Shown: one piece after another, positions 1-12,500 of the stretch | Position numbering within the stretch: the first letter of the stretch is position 1 | Layout of the letters: every line of letters starts with the position of its first letter | Source: Pterobdella sp. o SKG-2022 | Lineage: Eukaryota > Annelida > Clitellata > Hirudinida > Piscicolidae | Length of the DNA: 64,000 nucleotides | Assembly: GCA_964035795.1 (NCBI GenBank) | Contig: OZ038322.1 | Coordinates: 11,052,038-11,116,037 of the forward strand | Direction of reading: 5' to 3' | Made by a program: the position numbers and the translations under genes | The notes under the pieces: generated by a model | What the model saw: the letters and a program-made list of their open reading frames with translations, nothing else | What the model was told of the DNA's origin: nothing | The model's database searches: none

Positions 1-115
1 CCATGTGGGCCGAAAATGAGCACCTGTTCTACAGTTTGTTTTTACTACATTAAATTTGTAGCAATCGCTTTGATTTATGAGGTAAAGCGTTTTACAAATA
101 CCACATTAAATTACT
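1..115 (+). mobile_element. SINE family B, 3' part, cut by window edge
   Basis: The first bases match the 3' end of the tRNA-like head, and what follows matches the body shared with the copies near 45.0, 45.2 and 53.2 kb: a CACCTGTTC..ACAG segment, then TACATTAAATTTGTAGCAAT, then an AAGCG..ACAAATACCACATTA tail. The 5' head lies outside the window. It sits just upstream of an exon, so it probably lies in an intron. Confidence 0.75.
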
Positions 116-145
116 TTACTAGTGTCGACTATCATATTCCCACAG

Positions 146-660
146 GAGGATTCAGTGAGTGCACCAAGCAACAACCTCATAGTCTCTTTATGGGCCAAGT
201 TTATTCTGATTCTGCAGTTCTTTCTTTCATGGATTATCCCATCTTCTCCCAACCAGGCTTCTTCTTCCTCCACAGCTCCTGCCAACCAAGCAAATGACAA
301 CCCCTCCCAAAGCAAGCCTTCTCAACCTAATGCCCCAAAGTTATTCTAATTCTTTTATTTTCGGTTATAATTTTTTTAGGTATTCTTTCAATTTTTTTTG
401 AGTGGAACTAGAAATAAAATATTTATGGTATAAAAAAATACTTTTAATTAAAAATTTGTTTTAGACTAATTCATTATTTTCATCTCACCAAACTTGTTTT
501 TCATACTCATTATAATGTAAATATTTGTTTCAAACTTCCCCACTTGTGCCTCAGTCAAGGGTTAAGACAAAGAAGAGAAGGCAATGTGCGTCGATTGATG
601 GCTGTTGATGATAATGATGATTCTGCCACTTGGAATGGCAATTCTACCCAGCAAATGTGA
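146..660 (+). CDS. Small single-pass membrane protein, last two exons
   Basis: Exon 146..339 follows a CCCACAG acceptor and ends at a GTTATT donor. Exon 555..660 follows a CCTCAG acceptor and ends in TGA. The phases join (two bases plus one). The first exon encodes a hydrophobic span of about 20 residues (LWAKFILILQFFLSWII), then a Ser/Pro/Asn/Gln-rich stretch. The second encodes a basic segment (LRQRREGNVRRL), an acidic patch (DDNDD) and the C-terminus ATWNGNSTQQM. If unspliced, the first exon would run only three more codons to a stop at 347-349. The order, a membrane span followed by a short charged tail, suggests a small ER or tail-region membrane protein, but I do not recognise the family. 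The 5' end of the gene is outside the window or in an exon I could not see. Confidence 0.55.
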
Positions 661-2220
661 TTACTTGTGTGAAATTTTCGTTTTTTATTTTTCAATTTTA
701 ATTCAGTCTTGAAAAATTTGCTAGTGTTATTAAATATTTTCTTGTTTTGACACTTAATATAATTTTTTATAAGACACATACGGGTTTATTTAACAACGAA
801 GCTTTCGTAAGTAAAACTTATATTATATCGAAATTAAGTATTTACAAGTTGTGATTACAAAAAGCTACGTTGTTAAATGAATCTTTATGTTTGAGTTATA
901 CATTAATATTGGCTAATTGATATCTATCATATAAACCTAATTTTTATTTTCAAGTGAACATGAATTTTATGGATGAATATTTTTTTGAGTTTAACTTGTT
1001 TAAATTAAAAAATTAAAGATGGGAAAATGTTTGCTAATTTAGAAATAAGCTTTTACAAATGAATTTGAGTTTCGTTTTTTTACGTCAGATATCATAAATA
1101 GAGTTGCAGTATAAATGAAATCGTTGGAAAGCCAAATAATCATTTAAACAACACTCTTAATAAAAACTTATTCAATTTTTACTGTAGTCTTCTACTCCCA
1201 ATAACTATATATGACTCTAAAACTTGAAGTATACATAAAAAACAAACGGATAAACTCTTCTCGAGTGAAAATTTTAGTTTCTATTATAGATGTCTTATGT
1301 AAGGATAATCTTCTTAACACATTTACTTCTACGTGTGGGCGCAAAAAAAAAGCAACTGTCCAACGTCTAAATGATTGTGAGATAAATAAAAAGCTTTCTT
1401 GTTTCGTAGAATAAAGAGAAAATGTGAAAAGTATATAGAGACCCTTTTTTATATAATTTGGAGAGCTTAAAAAATTTTAAATAGGAAAAAAAACACTGCT
1501 TTTAACTGTTGACCTAACATGGAATCTAGTCTGCAACGTTAGTTAATTAGTCCAATGCTCTTCCAGTCGAGCTATACATAAACAAACGGAGTAACTTAAG
1601 GAAGCTAAAAAGGCACAGTTTTTTTACGATTTTCATAAATGATATACGTTGGAAACTGAAAGTGCATGTACAATTTCGCAGTTGGGATCATAGTTTACAT
1701 TTCCCTACAACGTCATTGAGAGCTACATGAGGATATCGGAACTGACAAAATGGCCAAAAACTTTTACTTTAATACATAAAAATGTATAATGCAATTTAAC
1801 TACTCAAATACAAATATAAAGCATGGATAAAGTTAGAAGTAATGAAGAAAAAAAAGCTTTAAGAGTAAATTGTGACAAAAATGTAGCCTCCAATACACAT
1901 TTTAAAAATGAAAATAATAAAGCAAACAGACTATATAGTATTGTGAAAGAATACTTCACTTTTGGGAATAAAACGAAGTTTATACGATTATACAAAAACT
2001 TAGATATTTAAGAGCATGGCAACACGATGTGAAAGACTAATAAAATAAAGCTATCACAAGCCCTTAAGAACGTAAAAATAACAAAGAATGAAGTTGAAAA
2101 ATGTGGTCATTCGTAAGAGAAAGATTCAAATACTCAAAGCTTTCATCACTTAAATATGAGTTAGAGGGGGTATCATTCAAGAATACAAACTCTTTAAAAG
2201 GGTAGATAACTTTTAAAAAG
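661..2220. other. Intergenic stretch, AT-rich with repeat debris
   Basis: I see no supportable gene. Short ORFs at 1211-1414 and 1823-2011 have no recognisable domain and the composition of the surrounding DNA. A degenerate inverted repeat lies at about 782-885: one arm holds TTTAACAACGAAGCTTTCGT and the other is its approximate complement. A decayed tRNA-like SINE lies at about 1515-1580. Confidence 0.5.
1515..1580 (-). mobile_element. Decayed tRNA-like SINE head
   Basis: Read on the minus strand this contains GTATAGCTCGACTGGAAGAG, GCATTGGACTAATTAACTAA and a weak B box resembling GTTGCAGACTAGATTCC. Order and spacing fit the tRNA head of the better-preserved SINEs in this window. No body could be aligned. 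Confidence 0.45.
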
Positions 2221-2221
2221 C

Positions 2222-2640
2222 TTTATTGTATGATGTTCGTCCTTCGCAGGCGAAGACGACCACAACTTCTATCTTCTTCTATTCCTGGGTTTTGTTGGTG
2301 CGAAGATGGCTGATCAGGCCTATTCTCGCATTGAAAAGCCTTGTACACTTTGGGCAGGGATATGCTAAAGTAGAAACAAACTGAGAAGCAGTACTCGCTT
2401 TTATTTTGCGACGCTGGCGTTTCTGCACACACGCTTCGCCTCAAAGCTCGACACACCTGTAGAGACAGCGCTGCGCCAAGTAGGCCGGTCTTGGGCCATT
2501 TCTTTCCAGGTGTCAGAATTAATGCCACAGGATTTCAGAGAAGCTTTCAGTGTGTCCTTGTATCGCTTCCTTTGACCTCCAAGAGAACGCTTGCCTTCAC
2601 TCAGCTCACCGTAAGGCAATCGCTTTGGCAGGCGCTCGTC
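2222..2640 (-). mobile_element. 3' end of a decayed non-LTR retrotransposon (LINE)
   Basis: The minus strand encodes YGELSEGKRSLGGQRKRYKD, then TLKASLKSCGINSDTWKEMA, then QDRPTWRSAVSTGVSSFEAK. This is the typical C-terminal region of many invertebrate LINE polyproteins. It is followed, out of frame, by remains of the terminal Cys/His region and the RLRRTNII-like end. Frame breaks and loss of the upstream reverse transcriptase make it a pseudogene fragment. LINE identity is from family knowledge; the clade is not decided. Confidence 0.8.
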
Positions 2641-3235
2641 TGTATATTGTATACCACAAGAAGATACAATTTTCTAGAACAAGTATAGGATAATACAACA
2701 TTCAGTAAACAAGTATCATATTTTGAAATAGTCCTACAACAAGTATGAAACATTCGCCCAATGACAACATCTTCGAAAAGCTGAAGACGATGGCCATGAA
2801 ATGTTGAAATTGAATTAACGTTTTGGCTGAATATGAGCAGCAACGATAATCGGACAAAAACGACTAACAATTGTTAAAAAAGTTTCTAATCCTGATTTTG
2901 AAGAAATGAGACTGACTCTGATATAACACTAATAACTTAAAAAACAAAGATTGGAATTTATGTCAAAAAAAAACCCCATAAAGCAATGATTTAATTAAAT
3001 GGAGATGAACTGATGATAAAAAGTAAGATTGAAATCATTGGGCTCTGTGATTTCTTAGTATAATAATATGATTAAAACCATTTCTAAAATAATTTTTTGC
3101 TCAAAAATTCTCAATCCTTTAAAATATACTACACGCGTCTTTATATAATTGGCCGGCGATACCTTTTCGAAAGTTGTTGGGTTTTTTAGTTTTGTATATT
3201 CGAACATATTTTTTAAAATAAAAATTGGTTATATT

Positions 3236-5468
3236 ATGAAACTTTATTTAGTAATTACTATTTCACTAAGTTTTATAGTATTTAATATTGATGTTTCTGG
3301 TGTTACTGTAGAGGAATACAATTGTGGAGGTTTAAAAACTTATAAACTCAAAAATGTTTAATATTCTTAAATTATAATCATTTTTCAGCGTGTTTGGCTT
3401 TGGTGGATGAAATTATTCATGAAATAAAGCAAGTAGACCCAAAAAAGTTACTTGATGTTGGTAGTTTTAGGATAGATCCAAATGGAAATCAAAAATTAAA
3501 ACAGGTATTTTATTATTGTATTTTTCAATTCATTTTGTAATAAAATTTTGCATATTTTTTTAAAGATTCCTTATGCAAAAAGTGAAACCCATCTTTATGA
3601 AGTTTTGGAAAATGTCTGTTCACGTTTGAACAACTATGGATCTGCAATTGAAAAAGAAAGAAGTTATTTTTTAAGAAGAGTTGACTATAAAAACTTTGTC
3701 TTTAGTGGCTACTTAGAAGTAAATAACCCAGAAAAACTTGTGAATTATGTGAGTAAAACAATAGTTTTTATAGTTTTGATGGCATCTATGTTTTATGCAT
3801 TTATATTGTAATTTACTTTTTTCATAGATATTGACACAAAATTATTTTTAGTGTCATACATTGTTGGAAGACTCTGAGGAAGATGTAATAGAAACTTTCA
3901 AATCTGATGGTGATGATTATCATGAAAAGCTTTGTCTTGATACTTTAGGTATGTTTTGATGTTGAACTAATGTATAGGATATCTGTTAAATTCACTGTGG
4001 GCAAAACTCAAAAATCCATATTAAGTCATAATGTAGTGTAAGCCATTTAGTAGGAAGGAAGCAGTGACATTTATAGAACTACTCCATGAACATAACTTTC
4101 ATTTTGCTGACTCATTTTTAGATATTAAAAAAGACTAAATTTATGTATTAGCATATGGCCTCAAAGTGAACAGGAACAAGACAAAAGTCCTGGAATTCAC
4201 ATATGGAAATAAGAAGCTCATGTGTCAGTTGGCCCAAAAAAAAATTCCTTATTTTTCCTTTTTTATCTCAGGCACCTTAGTCACTGGGTGGGCGCTTTTC
4301 TGGAACCCATCAAGATCTTCCAGTTTTCTCTGAGCTCAAAAACTCTCACAGGATCAGTCCACAAACTGTTGAAACCCAATGTGGTGTTTATTTTGGGGCA
4401 GGTGAAAAGAATGGGCATGAGGATGAGGGTTGGGATTGTGGGGAAATTTTGTTGAGGTATGAGAAGATGAAGGGTGTATCATGTGTAGTGATCAAGGGTG
4501 ATTTCTGAGTCATGCATGGGTTGTTGAGAATTTTTTTTGGTGTGTATGATGTATGGTTTTGTGTGAATTTTTTTTATATTGGTTTTTATTTGAGCATGAG
4601 AAGTGTTCTGGGTGGTGGGTATGTCTTGAAAGAGGCAGGCCTAAGCTTGGTTTGGATTTATCCCCACAAGGGGATCAAATCTGCTTTATCATCTCTCACA
4701 ACAACAAGAAGAGAACCTCAATCAGGCTAAAGAAAGTGAATCTGTAGGTTTCCTAGTCTTAACTTTTAATTAGATATATTACTTGAAAATTTTGAGCTCA
4801 CCATCTTTGTAGCAAGCCAAATCATACCTTCAACACCAATCACAAATATGTCTTATTGCACTTAATGTTTATAAGAAAAGCCAGAGTTTTAAGTGAATTA
4901 ACGGATACTTAAAAGAATCTAAACATGTGCATGACATCAAAGATTCGACAGTTGGAGTTGTTGAATTTGGAATCAAACAAGACTAGTTTAGTTTAAAGTA
5001 TATAGAAGAATATTATCACGCAATTTCTGTTCGCTGGTCTCTGTGAAAAAAAAATGACGAACGTCTTATTTCACTGTCATGGTTGCATGAAGACGGTAAA
5101 GGATGATGATGATATAGAATAATCATTTAAAATTTATTTTTCTATCGAAATATAAACGCTTTTCATTATGAACTTAAAAATTTTTTTTAATTTTAGAATG
5201 TTTGTTTTTATGGAACTTTAGATATAAACAAAAACACGGTTTTTCATAAATTTTTAAATTATACTTTCCAAAATTTTCAGATTTTTGTTCAGCACAAAAC
5301 ATTACTGATTTTGAAGACATGAAAAACAAGGCAGTTTATTTAGAATCCAGTCCACACACCAGTGCTGAGCATGGAAGTGAAGAAGAGTCATCAGAAGATG
5401 CTGATGAGAATGATAACGGAGAAGATGGAGATGATGATCAAATTAAAAATGGAAAAGAAGAGTTGTAG
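3236..5468 (+). CDS. CNPY: Canopy (CNPY) family ER saposin-like protein, five exons
   Basis: Exons 3236..3329, 3389..3504, 3566..3748, 3852..3948 and 5281..5468 join in phase to give 225 residues. A signal peptide (MKLYLVITISLSFIVFNIDV) leads into the Canopy core: YNCGACLALVDEI, VDPKKLLDVGSFRID, PYAKSETHLYEVLENVC, and later Cys residues in CHTLL, KLC and FCS that complete the saposin-type Cys pattern. Canopy proteins are ER-luminal co-chaperones that help surface receptors fold. The C-terminus is a long acidic tail (EEESSEDADENDNGEDGDDD) ending KEEL, a KDEL-like retrieval signal, which supports ER residence. The start is the only Met that gives a signal peptide. Intron 4 is 1.3 kb and holds a LINE remnant. 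Whether it is CNPY1/2-like or CNPY3/4-like is undecided; the sequence looks closer to CNPY2. Confidence 0.93.
4133..4230 (+). mobile_element. Reverse-transcriptase remnant in Canopy intron 4
   Basis: A short frame reads YGLKVNRNKTKVLEFTYGNK. This matches the region just after the catalytic YADD box in LINE reverse transcriptases, usually LKVN.KKTKVM. No other RT blocks are readable. The surrounding 4.2-4.75 kb is richer in G+C than the rest of the intron and may be more of the same dead element. Confidence 0.55.
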
Positions 5469-8364
5469 AATTATATTTAATAATATTTTTGTTACAAGTA
5501 TTTGTTAAATTTCATGAATCGTCTTTATATTTATTGGTCATTTCATGTTTAAGTAACATTTTTTGGTAAAAATTATCTAAGACGCCAAAAAATGTTCAAT
5601 AGGAATCTGTTCTGGTCAAAATGTTTAGAGACCTTGATAAATAAATAAACTTGTTCATAGACTTATGATATTTTTATTTCTACCGAATTGAAATTTTAAA
5701 TAATTTCATCAGACAAGTTCTATGAAGTTTTCAGGACAGATTCAAGATATTGTATATAATTTATTGCTTCCCGCAAAATTTGAAACTGACGCACATACCT
5801 GGAAGACCTGATATGATATAAATGATGAAATAATAATATAATTTAAATTAATTTATCATGTTTTATAAGACCCGAAATGGAACAATACATAATATAATTG
5901 CAAGTAAAACAAATGGATCATATGTAAAAAAAAAAATCTTAAAAATCATTTAAAAAAATTATTCAAAACAGTGATTCTGAATGTAATTTTTGCATTAAAT
6001 TTTTATATTTAATATTTTCGAAGCAAAGTTTTAGGATCAACTGAGTAAATTGAGAAGTAAATAGCTTATATGTCGTCTCAAATGTGTTAGGTTGAAGAAA
6101 ATTTGTAATAATTCAAGAGTAGTTCATCAATTTTGTATCACCTTTTAAAGATTGGAAGGCGAGATTTCAACTTTTTGAAAGCTTCTTTTATAGTTTTATT
6201 CATCTTTCTGTCTTGATGTTTCTTTTTCTTGAAAGTAATATTCTAAAATTTAGTATTTATTTCATTTTATTCGATATAGCTTCATGAAACTGTGAAAAGG
6301 CTTCATTTTAGATCCTCTAGCCATTACTCTCACTTCCATCGCTTCATACAATCTTATCTTTGAATTAATTCTTATTTCTTCTTATTAACTACCTTAGAAC
6401 AAATTTTTCTATCTTGGAGTCTTTCTTTGCTTACCAAATTCAATCTCACTAAGTTTAGTCTTACATGTAAATCTCTCTACTTCTCATCTTTCCGTTACTA
6501 TTTTTTCTGACCCAACTACCCCTGTTTTATCATTCTTATTTTATGTTGAATTTTTGATTTTTGAAGCCTCAAATAAAGTTCATTGTTTTTTTTTCCTGTT
6601 ATACTATCTTTGGAGGTTTGGGCAAATTTTTGTTTGTTTGATAACTCTACTCTTAAAATTCTCGTCCGTTCTCTCAAATCTTTTTTTTGTGGGCTAGTGC
6701 AACTCTCAATACTACAATCAACAAGACTTCTCTTTTTTTTCTTCAACAAAGCCTCTGAAAGTGATACTCGTTTTTTTTCTTAAACATTTTAGTTTTTTAA
6801 CATTCCTTTTTCCCTATCACTTTCCACTGTTGGCCCTTCGAATATAGGTCTATCTACAAAATGTGTTCTTTAAATTATGAAACTATTTATTTTTACTTTC
6901 TTTCTTTTCTTCATTCCTTTATTAAACCTTCTAGTCGGCTTGGGCTTAGATCTTCTTTTTCTCAATTCTTCATCATCTCCTTTTTCTCATTCATATGCAC
7001 AATTTTCTTTCTTTAAGCTGGTCTTTTTTTCTAGAACTCTTTTTTCATTTTTCTATATTTTTCATAAATCTTTTATAACTTTTCTTTTTTCTCGGTTCAT
7101 GACAAAACGCTTTGCGGAAAAGTGCTTAATAATTGCTATATTAAATAGGGAATAATCACTCTAAAACTGTCAATTTTGAAGCAAAATATGAAACATTGCT
7201 CTCATAATAAGAAAAAGTGATATGCCCAAAAATCATCGGCATTCATGGGTAAAAGTAATAAAAACTTCTTACTTTGCATGTACGCACCACCTCCTCTTTT
7301 GCTACCCACAATAAATGCATAAGTTCTTTTTCATAAAATATAAAACTATTGTCGAATTTCGTTTTTTCATTTTTTGTTTGATGATTAGAACTTGGTTTAT
7401 ATGAGGGTTTCTGAAAAATATTATTTCTTGATTGTGTTTCAATACTTTCTTCTTCGTTACAGAACAAAAATCTATAATCTTTTTTGGAAAACTTTGGTAT
7501 GGTCTTGATTGTAAAATAATTTTTTTCTTTTTTGAAATTTTCATTATTAAGCAAAACCGCGAAATCAGCCAAGTTCAAAAACATTTCCAAGACAAAACAA
7601 ATACTCTTCGAATTACACCACAAGTTGATTTTCACATACGTTAAATGAGCTGAGTTATAGATACCGTACAATGTTTAATTACAAGCTCCACTCCTTATTA
7701 GAGTGTATCAATCTACGGTATATATATTCTCACTATTGATAAGATAAACTCGATGAAATAATCATGAAATTTTTATAATTGAAGTAGTTTCATTTAATTT
7801 TTTTAATCAGTTTTATTTATGTAATTTCATTAAAATTAATTGTTTACTGAAATTTTATAAAGTCACTTAATGATTTATAAAGTCTTCATATCCATTTTCC
7901 CCTGGTACTTTTTGCAAAATGTTTAAAATGTGTAAAGTTTAGATCTCAATTGAGCACATTTGAATTATAATTCCCAATTCAAGCTTTTCTAACTGTCTCA
8001 TAAAAATTTGACTTAGGTCAATTTAATATTATTGGAGTATATTGACACAGTTTTGAATGCTTTTATTATTTAAATTTATTTTTTTTTCTAAGTTTACTGA
8101 AAATTGGCAATTAAAAATTTTTTAACGTATAAATAAATGGAAAAATAATTTTACAACATTGGATTTTTTGAAAAATTTGATAAAAAAATAAAGCTTAAAT
8201 TAAATTTCATGAAAAACTGAGTTTTTTATTTATATTATTGATAAAAGCTCCAAAAACCATAAAAATTTTTTGAAGAACAATGTTTTTGTAATTTTAAGAT
8301 AACAGAAAATACCTTTGAGACCACCATTAACTTTTCATGATTTTTCATTTCATTAGTTGAAATA
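5469..8364. other. Intergenic stretch with a T-rich, pyrimidine-biased segment
   Basis: No gene can be supported. Between about 6170 and 7160 the + strand is strongly pyrimidine-rich (many TTTCTT and TCTTC runs). The open frames there (for example 6877-7155 +) are Phe/Leu/Ser-rich as a result and look like composition effects. A 142-codon minus frame at 7243-7671 is Lys/Asn/Phe-rich and has no recognisable domain. The segment could be a heavily decayed LINE, since the + strand of the intact copy near 60 kb is also T/C-rich, but I could not align it. Confidence 0.35.
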
Positions 8365-8912
8365 ATGCCGCATACAACAGAGGAGCTGAAAAGTAAACTA
8401 TTAACAACTTTGCCAGCTGAAGAAGTTGTAAGAAATATTGATTGAATCATATTTTATTTTTTAAAAATGTTATCTATGTTTAAGTATCTGTTACCTTCAC
8501 AGTAGATTTTTATCTTAGGATTAGTGGTTTCTTTGTACAGATAGGAAATAATTAATCTTTCAGTTTTTATGGACTTCATTTTTTTTCAATAGTTAATAGA
8601 AGATACTTCAGATGGCTGTGGTGCAAAATTTAGTGCCATAGTAGTTAGCCAGAGTTTTGAAGGCAAGCCTTTGATCCAAAGACAAAGGTTGTTATATCTT
8701 TGCTTCAATTCTATTAATTATCATTTGAAACTTCAATATTATTTATGTTATAAACTTTTTGAAGTTTTAACAAAGAAATGTTGAATTAATTCTCACAAAA
8801 TTCAACCAAAAGAATGGTGAATTTAGTACTAGCTGAAGAAATGAAAGATATCCATGCGTTTTCTCAAAAGACATACACACCAGCTGAATGGATCAAGAAG
8901 AAAGCTTTTTAA
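8365..8912 (+). CDS. BOLA2: BOLA2-type BolA protein, three exons
   Basis: Exons 8365..8427, 8593..8687 and 8813..8912 join in phase to give 85 residues, the usual length of animal BOLA2. The N-terminal helix is TTEELKSKLLTTLPAEEV. A beta strand FSAIVVSQSFEGKPLIQRQR follows, then the invariant MVNLVLAEEM and IHAFSQKTYTPAEW. BOLA2 binds monothiol glutaredoxin 3 and carries a [2Fe-2S] cluster in cytosolic iron delivery. The conserved His in IHAF is a cluster ligand in the family, and a Cys is present in the loop (DGCGAKF). No targeting peptide is seen, which suits a cytosolic protein. Confidence 0.93.
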
Positions 8913-9566
8913 ATACTTTGTATATGTAATCATAACACATTAAGAAATAGATTTCATCAAATCAATTAGCAAAAATAGACTAATTTTTCAATTTCTTAAA
9001 TAATTATTGCGTTGAGTATTTTTTTCCAATAGTTTTTGTCAAATGCATTTTGTCTAAAATTTGCTGTTTCTAGGTTTTTATCAAGTTGTTTATAATAAAA
9101 CAATACTGACACATATTCAAAAAGTATTCAGTAGAATTACGTCATTCCTCAGCAGTTATTGCAACCATGTAATCACTCTACTTGTGACTCCTTAAACTGT
9201 CTGCGTATAAAATATCAATACTTTTTTAACTAAGTTTTAAGTAGGGTAGTTTATTATAAACCTGGCTTTTTTTAAAACTAAATTTGAAATTTATTCAAAT
9301 AAAGTGCTTTATAGGGTCAATTCAATACAAAATTACATTATATACATTTCAATTTCAAAAGCATTATAGGTTTAAACCCAAAGTATTTATCAAACAGAAA
9401 ACACGAAGATTTTCATAAAACGAACTTTTTTTACGAAAATCTAGGTTTTTTTTTCAATAAATACTTCGTGTTTGTTTCTTATACAATTGTGTCAGGCTAT
9501 TTTACTTTATCATAGGTTCATATCTGCATTCGATAATATAAGGAATATTGAAGTGACTGAAATTAT
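8913..9566. repeat. Convergent intergenic space with a fold-back repeat
   Basis: This lies between the stops of BOLA2 (+) and the ABC transporter (-). It holds AATAAA-type signals on both strands. At about 9378-9478 there is an imperfect palindrome: AAGTATTTATCAAAC, CACGAAGATTTTC, then ACGAAAATC and AATAAATACTTCGTG. Related sequence recurs near 48.72-48.91, 53.34 and 53.77 kb, so this is probably a second fold-back family. Confidence 0.55.
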
Positions 9567-12500
9567 TCATAGATTAGCGATGCCTAAAGTCTGTCTTTCC
9601 ACAAGTTTTCTGAACTCTCCTGTCTGTAACTTCATGAGATCTTCATAAGCTCCTACTTCAGCCACCTTTCCTCCTTGCAGCACAGCTATTTGATCAGCTC
9701 TGTAATATATTTTAATAGCTGTTACATTTATATAAAATGGTGAAATCCTAACCTCCTAATGGTGGACAAACGATGGGCAATCACTAAAACAGTCCTTCCC
9801 TCCATTACTCTCACTAGGGCTTCTTGTACTAGATGTTCACTTTCCGCATCTAGAGCGCTAGATGAATGAGTGGATTATTTATTAGGAATATTTTTTCATT
9901 ATTATCTGGAAATAATAATTTATTGAATCAAATAAAATTTGAGTTGATGACTAAAGACAACTTAAATTATCAAAACCTTGTAGCTTCATCCAACAAAAGA
10001 ATTCTAGGATTCTGTAATGTGTAATAACAAATTTAAAATAAGAAATTGGAAAAAAAAATTCAATTTTTACTTTTATAATAGCTCTTGCAATGGCTATACG
10101 TTGCTTTTGACCACCTGGTTGAAGTTATAATTTATAAAGAATATGCCGTAATAAGGTTCCAAAAAATTCACTTTTGAAAAATATTTGATTATAAACACAA
10201 CTACTTGAAAATGTTATGTTGATAACCAAAAGCTTCATATCTTACTGTAAATTATTGATAATGTTACTTTGATGATGAAAAGCTTTGTATTCAATAAAAT
10301 TACCTTTAATGTTCAAATAATTTTCAATATTTACTTTAGCTGAAGGAAATTATTACCTCGTATCTTTTTTTTAGATCGACTTTCAGTCCCATATTGGGGT
10401 TTCGTTAGCTCAACAGATCATTCACAGGGCGCTACTCCTTATGTATATAATTGTCAGCCCGCGCGGGATTGAACCCGGTTACTTTAGATCACTAGTCTAA
10501 CGCTCTACCAGCTGAGCTATGCGGGCCGACTTTGCATCATAATAAACTAATTAGTGTTCTCAAATATTACTCATTTCATTGTGGCCTTTGAAAAAATCAA
10601 TTACAGCTAGTATCTCAAAATCATATAAGAAATAAAATATTTATACCATTTTCAGCTTTCACGTTTAGTAAGTTAAAATTTTCGACGTTCATATCAAATA
10701 ACTTTTCGTCAAGTTTAACTACCTCTCATATAACATAAGTCATCAAAACTAGATTTAAAATTTTTGAAGTTTTCAAAGTATAAAACATTAAATACACAAG
10801 TATTTTGAATAATAAACAAACTCACCTGACAACATGACACCCCTCTCTCCCACCATAGTGTCATAACCCTTTGGAAACCTCTCTATGAACTGGTGAGCGT
10901 TTGCCTGTGGTAGGTTCAAGTCATTTGGTGCTCACAACTCAAATCATTGTCTAATTGACTGCCATCAATTTGAACAGTATTTTTGATATCTGGTACCATA
11001 TTTAAGCTCAATAAAAATATAATTTGGAAAAAAAAAAAACTATTGGTAAAGGTAGAATCATCATCAAAAAAATTAAACATTAACTTTCATGTACATGGCA
11101 ACGGAAACAGACCTTAATAGCACTTTGCACAATGGCATCCGTAGTGGGAGTTATGTCATCATCCAGGCCATAAGCAATGTTTTCAGCTATTGAACAACTA
11201 AACAGGCTAGGATCCTAGAGATGGAAATGTATTAAATAATGTTAAGTTTCTATTGTTTTTGTTGTTAAAAGAAACCGTTATATAAAAACAGATTTAATGG
11301 AATTCATCAAAAATCCATTGAATCTTCAAAACTAATTTCATTAATACTATATCAGTTTAAATAACAACATATCAATAATTAGAATTGACTTATGAAAAAC
11401 ACACAGACAAAATGAAACCTGAGAAACCACAGAGATATTGTTTCTCAACCAATGCAAGTTGTACTGATTCACAGGCTTGCCATCCAGACACACCTCTCCC
11501 TGGCATGGATCATAGAACCTGAAAATTTGAGATTCACATCTTTGAAATTAGTCAAAAATTCAAATAGATAAGTATACAAAAATTAAATTCTATTAATATA
11601 AACTTTGGAAACATTATAGAAGCCCCATAGTTTTAGCTTATCAAAAGTTTAGTATATTGAAGATCTCATACCTGAGCAGAAGGTGAGCAACTGTGGACTT
11701 TCCTGACCCACTGGCTCCCACCAGGGCTGTCACTGATCCTGCGACATACATGCAATGATAAACTATATAAATTTGCTTTAAATAATATTTAAAAAAACAA
11801 AATGAATTTTTGAAGTATCGAACCACGTAAAATTGAAAAATAAAGCTTGTCTTTTCATTCTTACTGTAGAACACTCATCATTGTGACCACAACAGTAATA
11901 AAAAAACTCCTATAAATACTTTTATGATATCGATGGAAACACACGAAAAAATGAATAAAATACAACATAAATGCTGTCGACCAGCTGGTAGTTGCAGGCT
12001 GAAATCTTTGAGGATGGGTGTGTCAGGACGTTGTTGGTAGGTAAATGATACGTTGTTGTAAGAGATGGTGCCTGTTGGTACCACTGCTGGTACTAAACCT
12101 TCTGGTAATGGTTTTGTATCAACACTGGTTTACTAATATTAATATTGTTGCTGTAATATTAGAATGAAGCTTATAGTAGTATCGACAAAAAAATAGCATA
12201 TGCAATTAGCAGATTTTTTAATAAACTATAAGTATTTTGAATCATAATAAAATCAAAAAACATTTTAAAAATAAGTTTATATCCTGCTAAAAATGAGCTT
12301 AATGAATACAAGAGACATACCGAGACTCGATATAAGGGGCTTTTGGTCAATCAACTCAAAAAGTCTATTGCTTGCACCTATGCCTTTCATCAACTCATTA
12401 TAGAACGACGTTATACCTGGTGAGTATATGAGCAAAGGGTAAGAATTTTAAAATTCATTCTAAAAATATCAATAATTTATTTCTAACAAACAACTTTTTA

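Noticed and set aside
7243..7671. 142-codon minus frame as a gene
   Set aside because: AT-driven Lys/Asn/Phe composition, no domain, and it sits in the pyrimidine-skewed region; no splice partners found.
10457..10527. Functional tRNA-Thr(AGT) gene
   Set aside because: The fold is good, but the same head, body and poly-A tail recur at 27.2 kb, so it is a SINE.
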